This document shows, piece by piece, positions 31,298 to 40,377 of a stretch of 64,000 nt of DNA (positions are counted from its first letter, which is position 1; every line of letters begins with the position of its first letter). The stretch is from the IMG/VR virus record IMGVR_UViG_3300049460_000312, positions 219,374 through 283,373 of that record; one strand, given 5' to 3'. The notes beneath the pieces are model-generated. The model ran no database searches, was not told where the DNA came from, and saw only the letters and a program-made list of their open reading frames with translations. Source of the DNA: a virus. Both the position numbers and the translations under genes were made by a program.

Positions 31298-34200
31298 TTA
31301 GGCCGTCGCGCCCACCGAGCCCGTCCACTTCGTGCCATCCCACAAGAGGATAACGTTGGTGTACGTCGCGCCCAGCGTCGGTGCCGTACCGCCGGACCAG
31401 CTGATGCTGCCCGGCCAGGTGATTGCAGCGGCGTTACCCGTCACGGCGATCACGACCGTCATGGCCCGGTTTGCACCCGGGGCATTCACGAATGCCAGCG
31501 TCTTGGCCGTTGCCGCGCTCACAGTGAATGCCTGGTTCGCAGCCAAGTCCAAGTTGGCTGTCGTCGCCACGATCGGCAGATCGTAACGGTCCAGACGCTT
31601 CAGACCCACCGTGGTGCCGTTGTTGTAGGCCACGTAGTAGGCGCTGTCATTCGGCGCCAACGGGGTCGTCAGCGTTGCCACGTCCGTCCAGTTGCCACCC
31701 TTTTGCACGTAGGCCTTTGCGTCATTCGGCGCAGCCACCGTGGCCAAGGTCGAGAGATCGGTCCAGTTACCGCCCTTCTGAACATACGCCTTCGCGTCAT
31801 TCGGCGCTTTCGTATCCGTCAGCGTCGACAGGTCCACCCACGCACCCGTCTTCTGTACGTAGGCTTTCGTGTCGTTCGGAGCCGGCGTGAAGGCCGTCCA
31901 TGCACCATCCTTACGGAGATACAGGCCATGGTCGAGCGGAGCTTCGCCAACAGCCGGAGCCGGCAGCGGCACCCACGCACCGTTCTCACGAACGTACGGC
32001 GTGTCGTCGAGGTTGGCATCGTAGACGTTACCACCGCCCAGATAACCCAGCCAGCTCCAGGCCACCGTGGTGGTCTTCTGGAAGAAGCGCAGTGTCGAGC
32101 TGTTGAGGAAGTAGTCACCCACCACCCCGTCAGCCGGATTCGGATCACGGCCGAGCACAATCCAGCGCGTGCCTTGGTCACCCTTATCGCCCTTCAAACC
32201 TTGCAGACCCTGGTCACCCTTCAGACCTTGCAGACCTTGCAGACCGCGATCACCCTTGGGACCCTGAATCGGACCCACATCGATGAACGCGGAACCGGTC
32301 CACGCCCAGCCATGCAGCGTGTCGGACGCGATGTACATATCGCCCGCATTGGTAGCCGAGCCCGGCAGAGCCGCGCTATTGGCCACCGTGCCAAGAATCT
32401 TGACGCCCGGACCCATCGGACCCGTATCGCCTTGATCACCCTTGTCACCGGTGTCACCCTTCAGACCTTGAACGCCTTGAAGACCTTGGTCGCCTTGGAT
32501 GCCTTGGAGACCCTGGTCTCCCTTATCACCCTTGTCGCCCTTCCACTGTCCCACATCCACCCAGACCGTACCGTTGTACGAGTAAAGGTGATCGCCCACG
32601 CGGTAAGCATCACCTTGCGTGTTGCCCGAGACTGGGAGGTCACCCGAGGTCGCAACAGTGCCGAGGATCTTGACGTTGTTACCGGCTGTGCCAGTATCGC
32701 CCTTATCCCCCTTCACGCCTTGCAAACCCTGAATGCCCTGAATACCTTGCAAACCGGTATCGCCCTTATCCCCCTTGTCACCCTTCAGGCCCTGGAGACC
32801 CTGGATACCCTGATCGCCCTTCGGACCTTGAATCTGGCCCAAATCGGTGAATGCTGCACCCGTCCAGCCCCAGAAGTGGCCCTGGATCAGATAACCATCA
32901 CCGATGGCTTCAGTGGTGTGCGCTGGCAGTTGCGAGGAATCCGCGTACGTACCGAGAATCTTGATACCGGGACCGAGGTCACCCTTGACACCCTGGATAC
33001 CCTGAATACCCTGGATACCTTGATCGCCTTGGTCACCCTTATCGCCTTTATCGCCTTTGACACCCTGAATGCCCTGAATACCCTGGATACCTTGGTCACC
33101 CTTCGGGCCGACGAACGGACCTGCATCCACCCACGCGGTGTTCACGTAGATGAAGAGGTTCGAACCGACGATGTACGCGTCTTCTTGCGCCGGGTTGCCG
33201 GGTAGAGCAGCCTGATTCGCAACCGTACCCTTGATGACGATACCACGACCCATCGGGCCAGTCAGACCCACGTCACCCTTGGCGCCCTTCAGCGAAGCGA
33301 TCCATTGAGCCTGCGTACCCACGTAGCCGTTGTCGACTGCTGTCTGGTAAGCTGAGTCACCGGACACACCCACCAGCGAAGCCAACCACTGGGCCTGCGT
33401 ACCGACAAAGCCACCGGCGACTGCTGCCGTGTAAGCCGAGTCGCCTTGATCGCCCTTGTCACCCTTATCGCCCTTGACACCCTGGATACCCTGAATGCCT
33501 TGGTCACCCTTCGGGCCTTGCACCGGACCGACGTCGATAAACGCAGTGCCCGTCCATGCCCAACCGTGGAGGGTATCCGCGGCAATATACATATCGCCAG
33601 CGGTCGTCGACGAACCCGGCAGTGCGGAGCTCGTAGTCACCGTACCGAGGATCTTCACACCAGGACCCATTGGGCCTTGGATACCTTGCAGACCTTGGAT
33701 ACCCTGATCGCCCTTCGGGCCAACGAGGGTTGCCAACCATGCCGATTGCGAGCCCACAAAGCCGCTATCCAGCGCGAGCTGGTAAGCCGTTTTGCCCACG
33801 AGCGATTGCAGCCATGCGGCTTGCGTACCCACGAAACCATTGGCTTGCGCCACCTGGAACGCGGTCTTACCGTTGAGCGACGTGATCCACTGCGAGAGCG
33901 TCATCGTGCCCGGGATCAGCCCCGCATCCTTCGCGAGCTGGTAAGCGGACTTACCGTCCGGCCCCACCTGACCCACCGGCACCCAGTTCGTGCCATCCCA
34001 CACCCACATCACGGCGTCAATGATGAACGCGTCGCCTGCGGTGTTGCCAGCCGGACCCGGCGGCAGATCACCCACGGTCTGGAACGAACCCAGCACCTTC
34101 AGGCCGATACCATCTGCACCATGCAACGACGCGAGCCAGTCATCGGCTGTGCCGCTGAACCCAGCGATCAACGCGAGGTCATAGGCCGACTTACCGTCCG

Positions 34201-34879
34201 GGCCTTGCAGGTTACCGAGATAGGTCCAGGCGCCACCCGACAGCGCCCAGAATTGCGGTCCGATCAGGTAGCAGTCACCTTCTTGCGATTCACCCACCGG
34301 CGGCAGGGAAGCCTGATCAGCAACTGCACCCAGCAGACGGGCACCATTACCCATCGCGCCTTGTGCGCCGGCGTCGCCCTTCACGCCTTTCAGCGAGGCC
34401 GTCCATTGCGCTTCCGTACCCACAAAGCCAGCCAGCACAGCGGACTCGTACGCGCTCTTGCCTGCAGCGCCGTCGTTGCCTGCCGTACCCGTATCGCCCT
34501 TGTCGCCTTTATCGCCTTTGAGACCCTGGATACCTTGGAGACCCTGGTCGCCTTTGACACCCTTCAGACTGGCGAGCCAGTTGGCTTGCGTATCGGCGTA
34601 ACCGCCAGCAACAGCGAGTTCGTACGCGGATTTACCGTTCGTACCATCTGCGCCCTTGGCACCCACCAGTGACGCGAGCCACTGGGCTTGGGTGCCGGCA
34701 TAGCCGCCGTCAACGGCGACCTGGTAAGCGGATTTCCCCGCTACCATCAACTGCGCCAGGGTGAACTTGACGTTCTTGCCACCCTGGATGGCCTCGACTA
34801 CTTCAGCACCGGTGATGGCCGATGCATCCGGAAGGTCAGAGATCCGGTAATACAGTGCGGGATCGAGTGTATCACTCAT
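31298..34879 (-). CDS. collagen-like long tail fibre, 1193 aa
   Basis: Several Gly-X-Y tracts (GDKGDKGDTG, GIQGIQGVKGDKG types) alternate with two repeat modules: nine copies of a ~26-residue (K/D)SAY...GTQAQWLASLxG motif and seven or eight copies of a ~45-residue LGTV...LP...GDxYxI...W/Y..W.D.G motif. The C-terminus has APNDAKAYVQKGGNW repeats and a beta-rich tip. Collagen tracts imply a trimeric fibre. The 45-residue motif also occurs inside NrdA (37036-37164). GAGGATTAAAG precedes the ATG. Confidence 0.92.
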   Translation of the reverse strand: MSDTLDPALYYRISDLPDASAITGAEVVEAIQGGKNVKFTLAQLMVAGKSAYQVAVDGGYAGTQAQWLASLVGAKGADGTNGKSAYELAVAGGYADTQANWLASLKGVKGDQGLQGIQGLKGDKGDKGDTGTAGNDGAAGKSAYESAVLAGFVGTEAQWTASLKGVKGDAGAQGAMGNGARLLGAVADQASLPPVGESQEGDCYLIGPQFWALSGGAWTYLGNLQGPDGKSAYDLALIAGFSGTADDWLASLHGADGIGLKVLGSFQTVGDLPPGPAGNTAGDAFIIDAVMWVWDGTNWVPVGQVGPDGKSAYQLAKDAGLIPGTMTLSQWITSLNGKTAFQVAQANGFVGTQAAWLQSLVGKTAYQLALDSGFVGSQSAWLATLVGPKGDQGIQGLQGIQGPMGPGVKILGTVTTSSALPGSSTTAGDMYIAADTLHGWAWTGTAFIDVGPVQGPKGDQGIQGIQGVKGDKGDKGDQGDSAYTAAVAGGFVGTQAQWLASLVGVSGDSAYQTAVDNGYVGTQAQWIASLKGAKGDVGLTGPMGRGIVIKGTVANQAALPGNPAQEDAYIVGSNLFIYVNTAWVDAGPFVGPKGDQGIQGIQGIQGVKGDKGDKGDQGDQGIQGIQGIQGVKGDLGPGIKILGTYADSSQLPAHTTEAIGDGYLIQGHFWGWTGAAFTDLGQIQGPKGDQGIQGLQGLKGDKGDKGDTGLQGIQGIQGLQGVKGDKGDTGTAGNNVKILGTVATSGDLPVSGNTQGDAYRVGDHLYSYNGTVWVDVGQWKGDKGDKGDQGLQGIQGDQGLQGVQGLKGDTGDKGDQGDTGPMGPGVKILGTVANSAALPGSATNAGDMYIASDTLHGWAWTGSAFIDVGPIQGPKGDRGLQGLQGLKGDQGLQGLKGDKGDQGTRWIVLGRDPNPADGVVGDYFLNSSTLRFFQKTTTVAWSWLGYLGGGNVYDANLDDTPYVRENGAWVPLPAPAVGEAPLDHGLYLRKDGAWTAFTPAPNDTKAYVQKTGAWVDLSTLTDTKAPNDAKAYVQKGGNWTDLSTLATVAAPNDAKAYVQKGGNWTDVATLTTPLAPNDSAYYVAYNNGTTVGLKRLDRYDLPIVATTANLDLAANQAFTVSAATAKTLAFVNAPGANRAMTVVIAVTGNAAAITWPGSISWSGGTAPTLGATYTNVILLWDGTKWTGSVGATA

Positions 34880-34902
34880 CTCTTTAATCCTCTTATGTTA
34901 AA

Positions 34903-35454
34903 TCAGGAAACCGGCTTTTCGAGAACGCGGATGCGGCGTTTCTCATCGGTCGGGATATTACCGTCGACATTCCGCGCAGCAGGCTGCTTGGAGTTAGGCG
35001 CGTAGGGGAAGAAATAATCCCCAGCGAGCCAGGCGAGAGACGTGGTGGTGATTGTCAAGGTAAGACCATTGACCGGGATGCTGTCAAGAGCGGCATCCAC
35101 GACTTCCGAGGCCACGAGGTTCAGACCCAGACCCGCATTGATCTGCGGCAAGATAGCATGAACCGTGGTGGGAAAAGTCATGGGATCGAAGGGGACTAAT
35201 TCCCCTTCCGGCAAGCGCGAGAGCGCATCCATGCTCAGGCGCTTATAATTCACGTCCCGCGCCGCGTCACGTCGCGTCGTCGTATACGCTGTGGCCGCAA
35301 CCGTTGTCGAGCCAGCAACCGGAGCGGAACCTGCAGCAGGCGTTCCGAAATCGAAGTTGACGTTACTCGGCAACACCGGCGTCTGGGCGTTACGAATCAG
35401 TTGTGACAGGCGCACTTGGCTCGTGCCTTGATAGGGCTTGATACGACTTGCCAT
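34903..35454 (-). CDS. putative virion protein upstream of the fibre gene
   Basis: 183 aa. The N-terminus is Thr/Ala-rich after MASRIKPYQGTSQVRLSQ; the C-terminal half (about 110-165) reads like a beta-sandwich adaptor (GLTLTITTTSLAWLAGDYFF). It is first in the operon with the collagen-like fibre, so a fibre-attachment or baseplate role is plausible. Family not identified. Confidence 0.75.
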   Translation of the reverse strand: MASRIKPYQGTSQVRLSQLIRNAQTPVLPSNVNFDFGTPAAGSAPVAGSTTVAATAYTTTRRDAARDVNYKRLSMDALSRLPEGELVPFDPMTFPTTVHAILPQINAGLGLNLVASEVVDAALDSIPVNGLTLTITTTSLAWLAGDYFFPYAPNSKQPAARNVDGNIPTDEKRRIRVLEKPVS

Positions 35455-35495
35455 ATTCGACCTTGTCTAGCTTGGTGGAAAAAACAAAAAAACGA

Positions 35496-35512
35496 CCCGT
35501 TAGCGAAACGGG
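35496..35512 (-). terminator. leader terminator/attenuator before the fibre operon
   Basis: CCCGTT-AGCGA-AACGGG, followed on the minus strand by TCG, T7, G, T6. It is 40 bases before the ATG at 35454 and downstream of the nrdB terminator at 35571-35590, which makes two consecutive terminators. Confidence 0.65.
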
Positions 35513-35570
35513 GCGCCAATTAAGTCTATAAAATTGCGGCAAAAAAATACAGTCGCTACCACAGCATAAA

Positions 35571-35590
35571 GGCCCGGGTTTCCCCGGGCC
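35571..35590 (-). terminator. intrinsic terminator of nrdB, GCATAAA type
   Basis: GGCCCGGG-TTTC-CCCGGGCC, eight pairs, followed on the minus strand by TTTATGCTG. Confidence 0.85.
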
Positions 35591-35617
35591 TCGTATGTCG
35601 GAGTTATGCGATACGCA

Positions 35618-36829
35618 TTAGAAGCCGAGATCGATGTCCGCGCCAATCACTTCCTTCGACACGTTCTCGGTAGAAACGACGTTGACCAAATACTGGTTGT
35701 TATCCTGCTCCTGGGGCGACTTCTGGTTTTCGTTGATGTCGATCCAGTCACGCATATAGTTCAGCGGCAGCTGGGCCGGCATCGTGACAGCCAGACGCGT
35801 TTCGACTTCCTGCAGGATGCCGAACGAGATACACACCGCGCGGCCATTGAACAGCGTCCAGTCCTTGAGCTTCGGTTTGGTGGCGCCGGGCAGTTCGTCC
35901 CCGTCCGAGTGCACGTAGTCGAGCCAGCTCAGCTCACCGGTGAGCACTTCACACACCGCGTCGATCAGCATCGGTCGGATGGCCTTGAAGGCTGCGCGAC
36001 CCCAGGACGTTGCCATCAGGTGCTTGAACACCGCTTCGCCGAACGGCACGTGGTTGGTGTACTCGTCACGACAGATGGATTGCACCGCGGCACCGATCGG
36101 CTCAAACAGGCTCATCTCGCAGATCGCGAAGGTCACTGCGAACGAAGCCATGAACTGAATACGTTCCAGCATGTACACGGCAGCAATCAGTGCCACTACC
36201 GCTTGCTCGATCTCCGGCGTGCGGATACCCGTGGTCTGCCACTCCAGCGAAGCGAGACGAGCACGCTCCATGATCTTGCCGACGGCAGCCATGCGGCCAT
36301 GCGCTTCACGCACCGCCAAGATCTCGTTCAGGATCACCGACGGGTCTTCAAACGAACCCCGCACGATTTCCGAGTACGTCATCGCGTGCAGGTTTTCGTT
36401 GTCGATGATCCGACCGTAACCGACGCGCGACTCCGTGGCCGTACACAGCGGGATCAGGACGTCTGCCAGGCCCCGGGCGGCCGTGCTGTCGCCTTCCCAC
36501 TGCCAGGCCAGCGTACGGATCATCATCCGGTAGATAGACGGCGAGCAGGTCTTGAATTGCGCCACACACAACGAGTAGTCGAACTCGTTGTGCTTCCAGT
36601 CACTCGCCTTCAGCTCCTCGAAGAGGGTGAAGAGATCCGGGTAGGCCATGTGGATCGTATCGAGCAGGCCGCCGGGCTGCCCCAGGAACAGTTCGGGCTT
36701 CTGGTAGTCGTTCTTGCTGACGTTGAAGATGCGCGACGACAGTTGTTCTCCCCGCTGCGCCAGCGTGAGGTCGATGTAGTCGGCGGGGGCGGTTTCAGCC
36801 AGCGTGAGGTTGTTTGCGTTTTCGGACAT
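35618..36829 (-). CDS. nrdB: class Ia ribonucleotide reductase small subunit
   Basis: 403 aa. Houses the diferric-tyrosyl radical cofactor for NrdA. With a constant offset to E. coli NrdB: D114 (D84), E145 and H148 (E115, H118), radical Y152 (Y122), E222 (E204), E256 (E238). The final ligand pattern is RDEYTNH, placing His at E256+4 rather than +3 (E. coli RDEALH), one residue longer. Otherwise a complete ferritin-like subunit. No good Shine-Dalgarno. Downstream of nrdA, separated by a terminator. Confidence 0.93.
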   Translation of the reverse strand: MSENANNLTLAETAPADYIDLTLAQRGEQLSSRIFNVSKNDYQKPELFLGQPGGLLDTIHMAYPDLFTLFEELKASDWKHNEFDYSLCVAQFKTCSPSIYRMMIRTLAWQWEGDSTAARGLADVLIPLCTATESRVGYGRIIDNENLHAMTYSEIVRGSFEDPSVILNEILAVREAHGRMAAVGKIMERARLASLEWQTTGIRTPEIEQAVVALIAAVYMLERIQFMASFAVTFAICEMSLFEPIGAAVQSICRDEYTNHVPFGEAVFKHLMATSWGRAAFKAIRPMLIDAVCEVLTGELSWLDYVHSDGDELPGATKPKLKDWTLFNGRAVCISFGILQEVETRLAVTMPAQLPLNYMRDWIDINENQKSPQEQDNNQYLVNVVSTENVSKEVIGADIDLGF

Positions 36830-36922
36830 GTTCTTACTGAGAGAGGGAGTGTGGAATGAGGTGCTGCTTCATGCAATACCGAAGGCCAGTATTTTCTCAT
36901 CCAGGAATTTTGAGGGCATAAA

Positions 36923-36948
36923 CAGAGGGGAGATTTCTCTCCCCTCTG
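36923..36948 (-). terminator. intrinsic terminator of nrdA
   Basis: CAGAGGGGAGA-TTTC-TCTCCCCTCTG, eleven pairs, followed on the minus strand by TTTATGCCC. Confidence 0.85.
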
Positions 36949-36963
36949 CCTAGGCTTGACTGC

Positions 36964-39669
36964 TTACAGCTTGCAGGCGCCGCCACCGCACGCGTCTTCC
37001 TGTTCGGATTCCACGTACTCCACCTCCGGCATGGTGAACAACTTGATCCACGCTTCGGTGTTCCAGACGTGCCAGCTATTGCCGATCAGGTAGCTATCGC
37101 CGAACTCGTCACCCGTGCTGGGTAAGTCACCGATACGCGAGACCGTACCACGGAACTTCACGAGACAGTCGGTGCCGAAAAGTTCACGTGCGACGGCGAA
37201 CTTCGCTTCTGCTTCCGCGTAAGCGGTCGGCTGCTTCACTTCAAACGACACGGCGTCTCCCGACGCTGCTTTACTGATGGCTTGCTGCGCCAGTGCTACC
37301 GGGGTCGGGACGTAGTGCTTGCTTTCTGCCGAGACAGCTTCGACAATTCCATGCGCTTCGGCTGCCGCTGCTGCTTCCGTAGCCGCTGCTGCTTCTGCTG
37401 CACCCGGAATCCGATCCACCAACGATTCCGCCTTGGCCGTATCCTTGACCTTCGGACGCAGCGTGTTGGTGTAGTAACGGCTCTTCATGCCACGCATGAT
37501 CATGTACAGGAAGGTGCGCACCACTTCTTCTTCCGAGACTTTCGTCTCACCCGACTTGAACTTGCGATACAGGTCCGCCGAGATCCCTTGGTCCGTCCAC
37601 TTCTGCGCGATTGCGTAGTCGTCGATCAGATCTTCGGTGGCGATGTCCCAGGCCGATTGATACGCGTCGCCGAGGATGTCGCCATCCACCGCGGCCCAAC
37701 GGATCATGTTGTTGTCGCCATCGCCCTTGGTGATCACGACCGACCGGATCGGGTAGATCGAGTTGGTCGACCCCAGCGCCTTCGACGACGACTCACCCGG
37801 CATCATCGACGACAGCACGCTGTGGCCGAGACCACCGTTGTCGATCAGTTCCTGCGAGAGCGCATCCCAGTCGTACACGTTGACGAAATCCGCGATCTTG
37901 TCGACGTTGCGGTTGTACGTCTTGAGCGGCGTCCAGCCTTCCGGCCACTTCGTCTTGTGCATCCATGGCGCGAGACCCCGTTCCTTCGAGATCTTGATCG
38001 ATGCCTTGATCAGCCAGTACATGTGACGTTCGAACACACGGTGAATTTCCTGCTTGCCTTCCACCGTGTCCCAGCGCAGACCCTTGCGCGCCATGTGCGT
38101 GGCGAGACCCATAATGCCGACGCCTGCGTTCATCCGTTGCTTGGCCGTGAAGCCCAGATGCGGAAACGGATACTTGCCGTTGAGGACCGTGAAGTCGATC
38201 ATCTTCAGCGCGTAATAACAGGCATCGAAGTAGTCAGCATCGTCCGTGATGTTCTCGATCGGAATCGCAGCCAGGTTACACATGGCGATTTCGCCCCGGC
38301 CGTGATCTTCTTCGCTGTACAGATCGCGCATGTCGTAGTACGGGGCCTGGATCTCGAAGATCTCCTGGCACAGATTCGACGAATGGATGCGATGCGTCGG
38401 CGTGATCTTGAACGGTGTGTGACGGTTTGCTTCATGGATGTTCGTGAGGTACGCTGTACCCGTGTCGAACGCTTCGGCAAACGAATGCAGCACCAGCTTG
38501 CGCGCCGAGATATACTTCTTCGGGAACAGCGGATCGTTCTCGTACTTGTTGTACAGCTCGACGAAGCCCTTGATGTCGTCCGAGAAGAACTTGTCAAAGA
38601 GATCCGGTGCCGAGAACTTGGTGAACGTAAAGATGTCTTCCGACTTCTGCACCTTCGCCGCGAACCACGGATTCACCAGCATCGAGAAGTGCAGTTCACG
38701 CAGCTGCTTGTCCGCCGGTTGCAGCGGATTGCGGTATTGCACAATGTCCACGGCTTCCGGATCGAAGGCCGAGAAGCTCGTCGTCCCAGCACCAGCACGG
38801 GCAGCTTGCTTGTTTGCGATGGTCGCTTCTGCATTCGCCTTGTAATAGCGATACTTGCCAGCGTGCTTGACCCGGCCCTTAGCGACGGGGTCGCCGACGG
38901 TACGCGTGTTGATGAACGAACCGAGCCCAGCCGAGTTCACGGTCATTTTGTACGCAATGTGGTCGCCAATCGCGAGCGACTCCGCGTCGTCGTCCGACGT
39001 GAAGATGCAGCACGAGGCGTAACCGTTGTGCGTTGAGCCCAGGTACAGGTAGTTCGGCGTCGGTGCCGACAGCTTCTTGCCCGAGAGCTTCTCGTAGAAC
39101 TTGCGCACGTGCATCATGCGCTGGGCCTGGGGTTCCTTCTCGGCCAGCTGCATCGCCATACGCATGTACAGGTGCTGCGGCGTCTCGAAGATCTCGCCCG
39201 TGGCGTGATTGCGAATCGCGTACTTGTCCCGAATCTGCTTCAGCGCAAATTCCGGATAGAAGAAATCCTTGTTGTGGTCGATCAGTGCTTCGATCTTCGT
39301 GTATTCCTCACGGGAATAGTCCAGCCTGCACATCAGGCCCAGTTCTTCACCGGCCAGACGCATGTGTTGTTCGTACACGGTCGGCGGAATGATAGAGCCG
39401 TACACGTCCTTGCGGTACACCGTTGCAAACAGGCGACCCGCCATCAGATAAGCCGGCCACGTACGGATCGCGAGCAACTCTTCGATAAGCGCGAGCATCA
39501 ATTCACGTGTGGAGGCCTTCTCGGGCAATTTCGCGACGGCAGCCAGCGCTGCCTGAGACCAGTCCACACGGTTCGAGAGGTGATTGGCGGCCCATTCACC
39601 CCAGCCGTTGAGCTTAGCCGGGATCATAGGCTCTTCGGAGCCGTTCCGCTTGATGAGAGTCTGCAACAT
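36964..39669 (-). CDS. nrdA: class Ia ribonucleotide reductase large subunit with inserted tail-fibre-type domain
   Basis: 901 aa, about 140 longer than E. coli NrdA. Reduces ribonucleoside diphosphates. Active-site set present: C220/C221 region, N432-L-C434-Q-E436, C464, radical-transfer Y732-Y733, and C-terminal C894 and C899 (CGGGACKL). Between the YY pair and the final cysteines lie ~160 extra residues: an Ala/Glu-rich linker (about 750-830) and, at 836-878, a module matching the repeated module of the collagen-like fibre. The swinging C-terminal tail is therefore rebuilt with a foreign domain. Confidence 0.95.
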   Translation of the reverse strand: MLQTLIKRNGSEEPMIPAKLNGWGEWAANHLSNRVDWSQAALAAVAKLPEKASTRELMLALIEELLAIRTWPAYLMAGRLFATVYRKDVYGSIIPPTVYEQHMRLAGEELGLMCRLDYSREEYTKIEALIDHNKDFFYPEFALKQIRDKYAIRNHATGEIFETPQHLYMRMAMQLAEKEPQAQRMMHVRKFYEKLSGKKLSAPTPNYLYLGSTHNGYASCCIFTSDDDAESLAIGDHIAYKMTVNSAGLGSFINTRTVGDPVAKGRVKHAGKYRYYKANAEATIANKQAARAGAGTTSFSAFDPEAVDIVQYRNPLQPADKQLRELHFSMLVNPWFAAKVQKSEDIFTFTKFSAPDLFDKFFSDDIKGFVELYNKYENDPLFPKKYISARKLVLHSFAEAFDTGTAYLTNIHEANRHTPFKITPTHRIHSSNLCQEIFEIQAPYYDMRDLYSEEDHGRGEIAMCNLAAIPIENITDDADYFDACYYALKMIDFTVLNGKYPFPHLGFTAKQRMNAGVGIMGLATHMARKGLRWDTVEGKQEIHRVFERHMYWLIKASIKISKERGLAPWMHKTKWPEGWTPLKTYNRNVDKIADFVNVYDWDALSQELIDNGGLGHSVLSSMMPGESSSKALGSTNSIYPIRSVVITKGDGDNNMIRWAAVDGDILGDAYQSAWDIATEDLIDDYAIAQKWTDQGISADLYRKFKSGETKVSEEEVVRTFLYMIMRGMKSRYYTNTLRPKVKDTAKAESLVDRIPGAAEAAAATEAAAAAEAHGIVEAVSAESKHYVPTPVALAQQAISKAASGDAVSFEVKQPTAYAEAEAKFAVARELFGTDCLVKFRGTVSRIGDLPSTGDEFGDSYLIGNSWHVWNTEAWIKLFTMPEVEYVESEQEDACGGGACKL
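37036..37164 (-). other. tail-fibre-type module inside nrdA (residues 836-878)
   Basis: Reads VKFRGTVSRIGDLPSTG, then FGDSYLIGN and later WNTEAWIKLF. The order VK-x-x-GTV...(G/S)DLP...GD-x-Y-x-I...W...W-x-x-x-x matches the fibre copies VKILGTVATSGDLPVSG / GDAYRVGDH / GTVWVDVG in the product of 31298-34879. Confidence 0.8.
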
Positions 39670-39762
39670 AATCGTGTTGTTTTGGAGAGAAATGGTTAAA
39701 TGTGTGCGTACCTATGGGAGAATGATGGCTTCTCCAACACACTAAGGAACTGCCAGGTAATT

Positions 39763-39825
39763 TTACCATGACGCATAAGGCGCCCATGTGACACGGACGG
39801 GATTCGTCGTGTCTTTAGAGGGCAT
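39763..39825 (-). CDS. 20-aa leader ORF upstream of nrdA
   Basis: MPSKDTTNPVRVTWAPYASW, with GAGGAGGG at good spacing before the ATG. It lies downstream of the terminator at 39892-39917 and about 95 bases before nrdA, so it would be the first translated frame of the nrdA transcript. Could be a leader peptide or a chance frame. Confidence 0.35.
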   Translation of the reverse strand: MPSKDTTNPVRVTWAPYASW

Positions 39826-39891
39826 GGTTATACCCTCCTCTGGGCTATCGGCATAGCATACAGACAAGAAAAAAATAAGGCGGCATAAAAC

Positions 39892-39917
39892 CCCGTGAGC
39901 CACGAGGGCTCACAGGG
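39892..39917 (-). terminator. intrinsic terminator, GGCATAAA type
   Basis: CCCGTGAGCC / GGCTCACAGGG (one mismatch), followed on the minus strand by TTTTATGCCGCC and, after TTA, a T7 run. Confidence 0.8.
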
Positions 39918-39927
39918 CGAGGGGCCT

Positions 39928-40377
39928 TTATGGCACGATAATGCTCGATGGTTCAGGCTCCGGCAAGCTCTCCGGGACCGGAAAGTAGATCGCCATTTCA
40001 CTGAGATCGACGTTTTCGTTGACCGACCCGTCCTTCGCCCAGATGACTTTGGGCAGAATGCGGATCTTGCCTTCCTTGGCGTCGAGTTCGTAGTGCATCC
40101 ACACCCGGAAACGGTCTTGTTCCGACCACGGGGTGACATCATCGTGGTCCGGCACCGGCTCCAGCGCGTTCATCATGAAGTTCAGGTCCAGAAAGATCCG
40201 TGAACCATTGACCGCAGTGTGGTTTTGCTGATCCGGGTGGTGACCCAGACACTGTTCCAGCACCGAGGCCATCCCTTCACAATACTCCACCAGCTTCTTC
40301 AAGCGCTCGTCCGGGTTACGCCGCACCTCAGCAGCCATCTTGGCCAGAAAGATGCGTTCACCTTCATTATTATCCAT
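39928..40377 (-). CDS. hypothetical protein
   Basis: 149 aa. Begins MDNNEGERIFLAKMAAEVRR; helical N-terminus, Pro/Glu-rich C-terminus (PVPESLPEPEP). Overlaps the upstream gene by eight bases. Last gene of a four-gene operon (40370, 40938, 41873). No recognised domain. Confidence 0.85.
   Translation of the reverse strand: MDNNEGERIFLAKMAAEVRRNPDERLKKLVEYCEGMASVLEQCLGHHPDQQNHTAVNGSRIFLDLNFMMNALEPVPDHDDVTPWSEQDRFRVWMHYELDAKEGKIRILPKVIWAKDGSVNENVDLSEMAIYFPVPESLPEPEPSSIIVP

Noticed and set aside
31178-33205. 675-aa plus-strand open frame opposite the collagen-like fibre gene
   Set aside because: It is the antisense of Gly-X-Y repeats, giving a Thr/Leu/Arg repeat pattern. The minus frame is a clear collagen-like fibre.
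33446-34672. 408-aa plus-strand frame opposite the fibre gene
   Set aside because: Repetitive antisense of the fibre modules, without a ribosome site.
31298-34879. CRISPR or tandem DNA repeat array
   Set aside because: The repeated DNA is in frame and encodes Gly-X-Y and fibre modules; there are no spacers or palindromic direct repeats, and no CRISPR array elsewhere.
35606-36859. 417-aa plus-strand open frame opposite nrdB
   Set aside because: Antisense shadow; the minus frame has the NrdB metal and radical residues.
37282-39036. 584-aa plus-strand open frame opposite nrdA
   Set aside because: Arg/Val/His-rich shadow of a GC-rich gene. The minus frame carries all RNR active-site residues.
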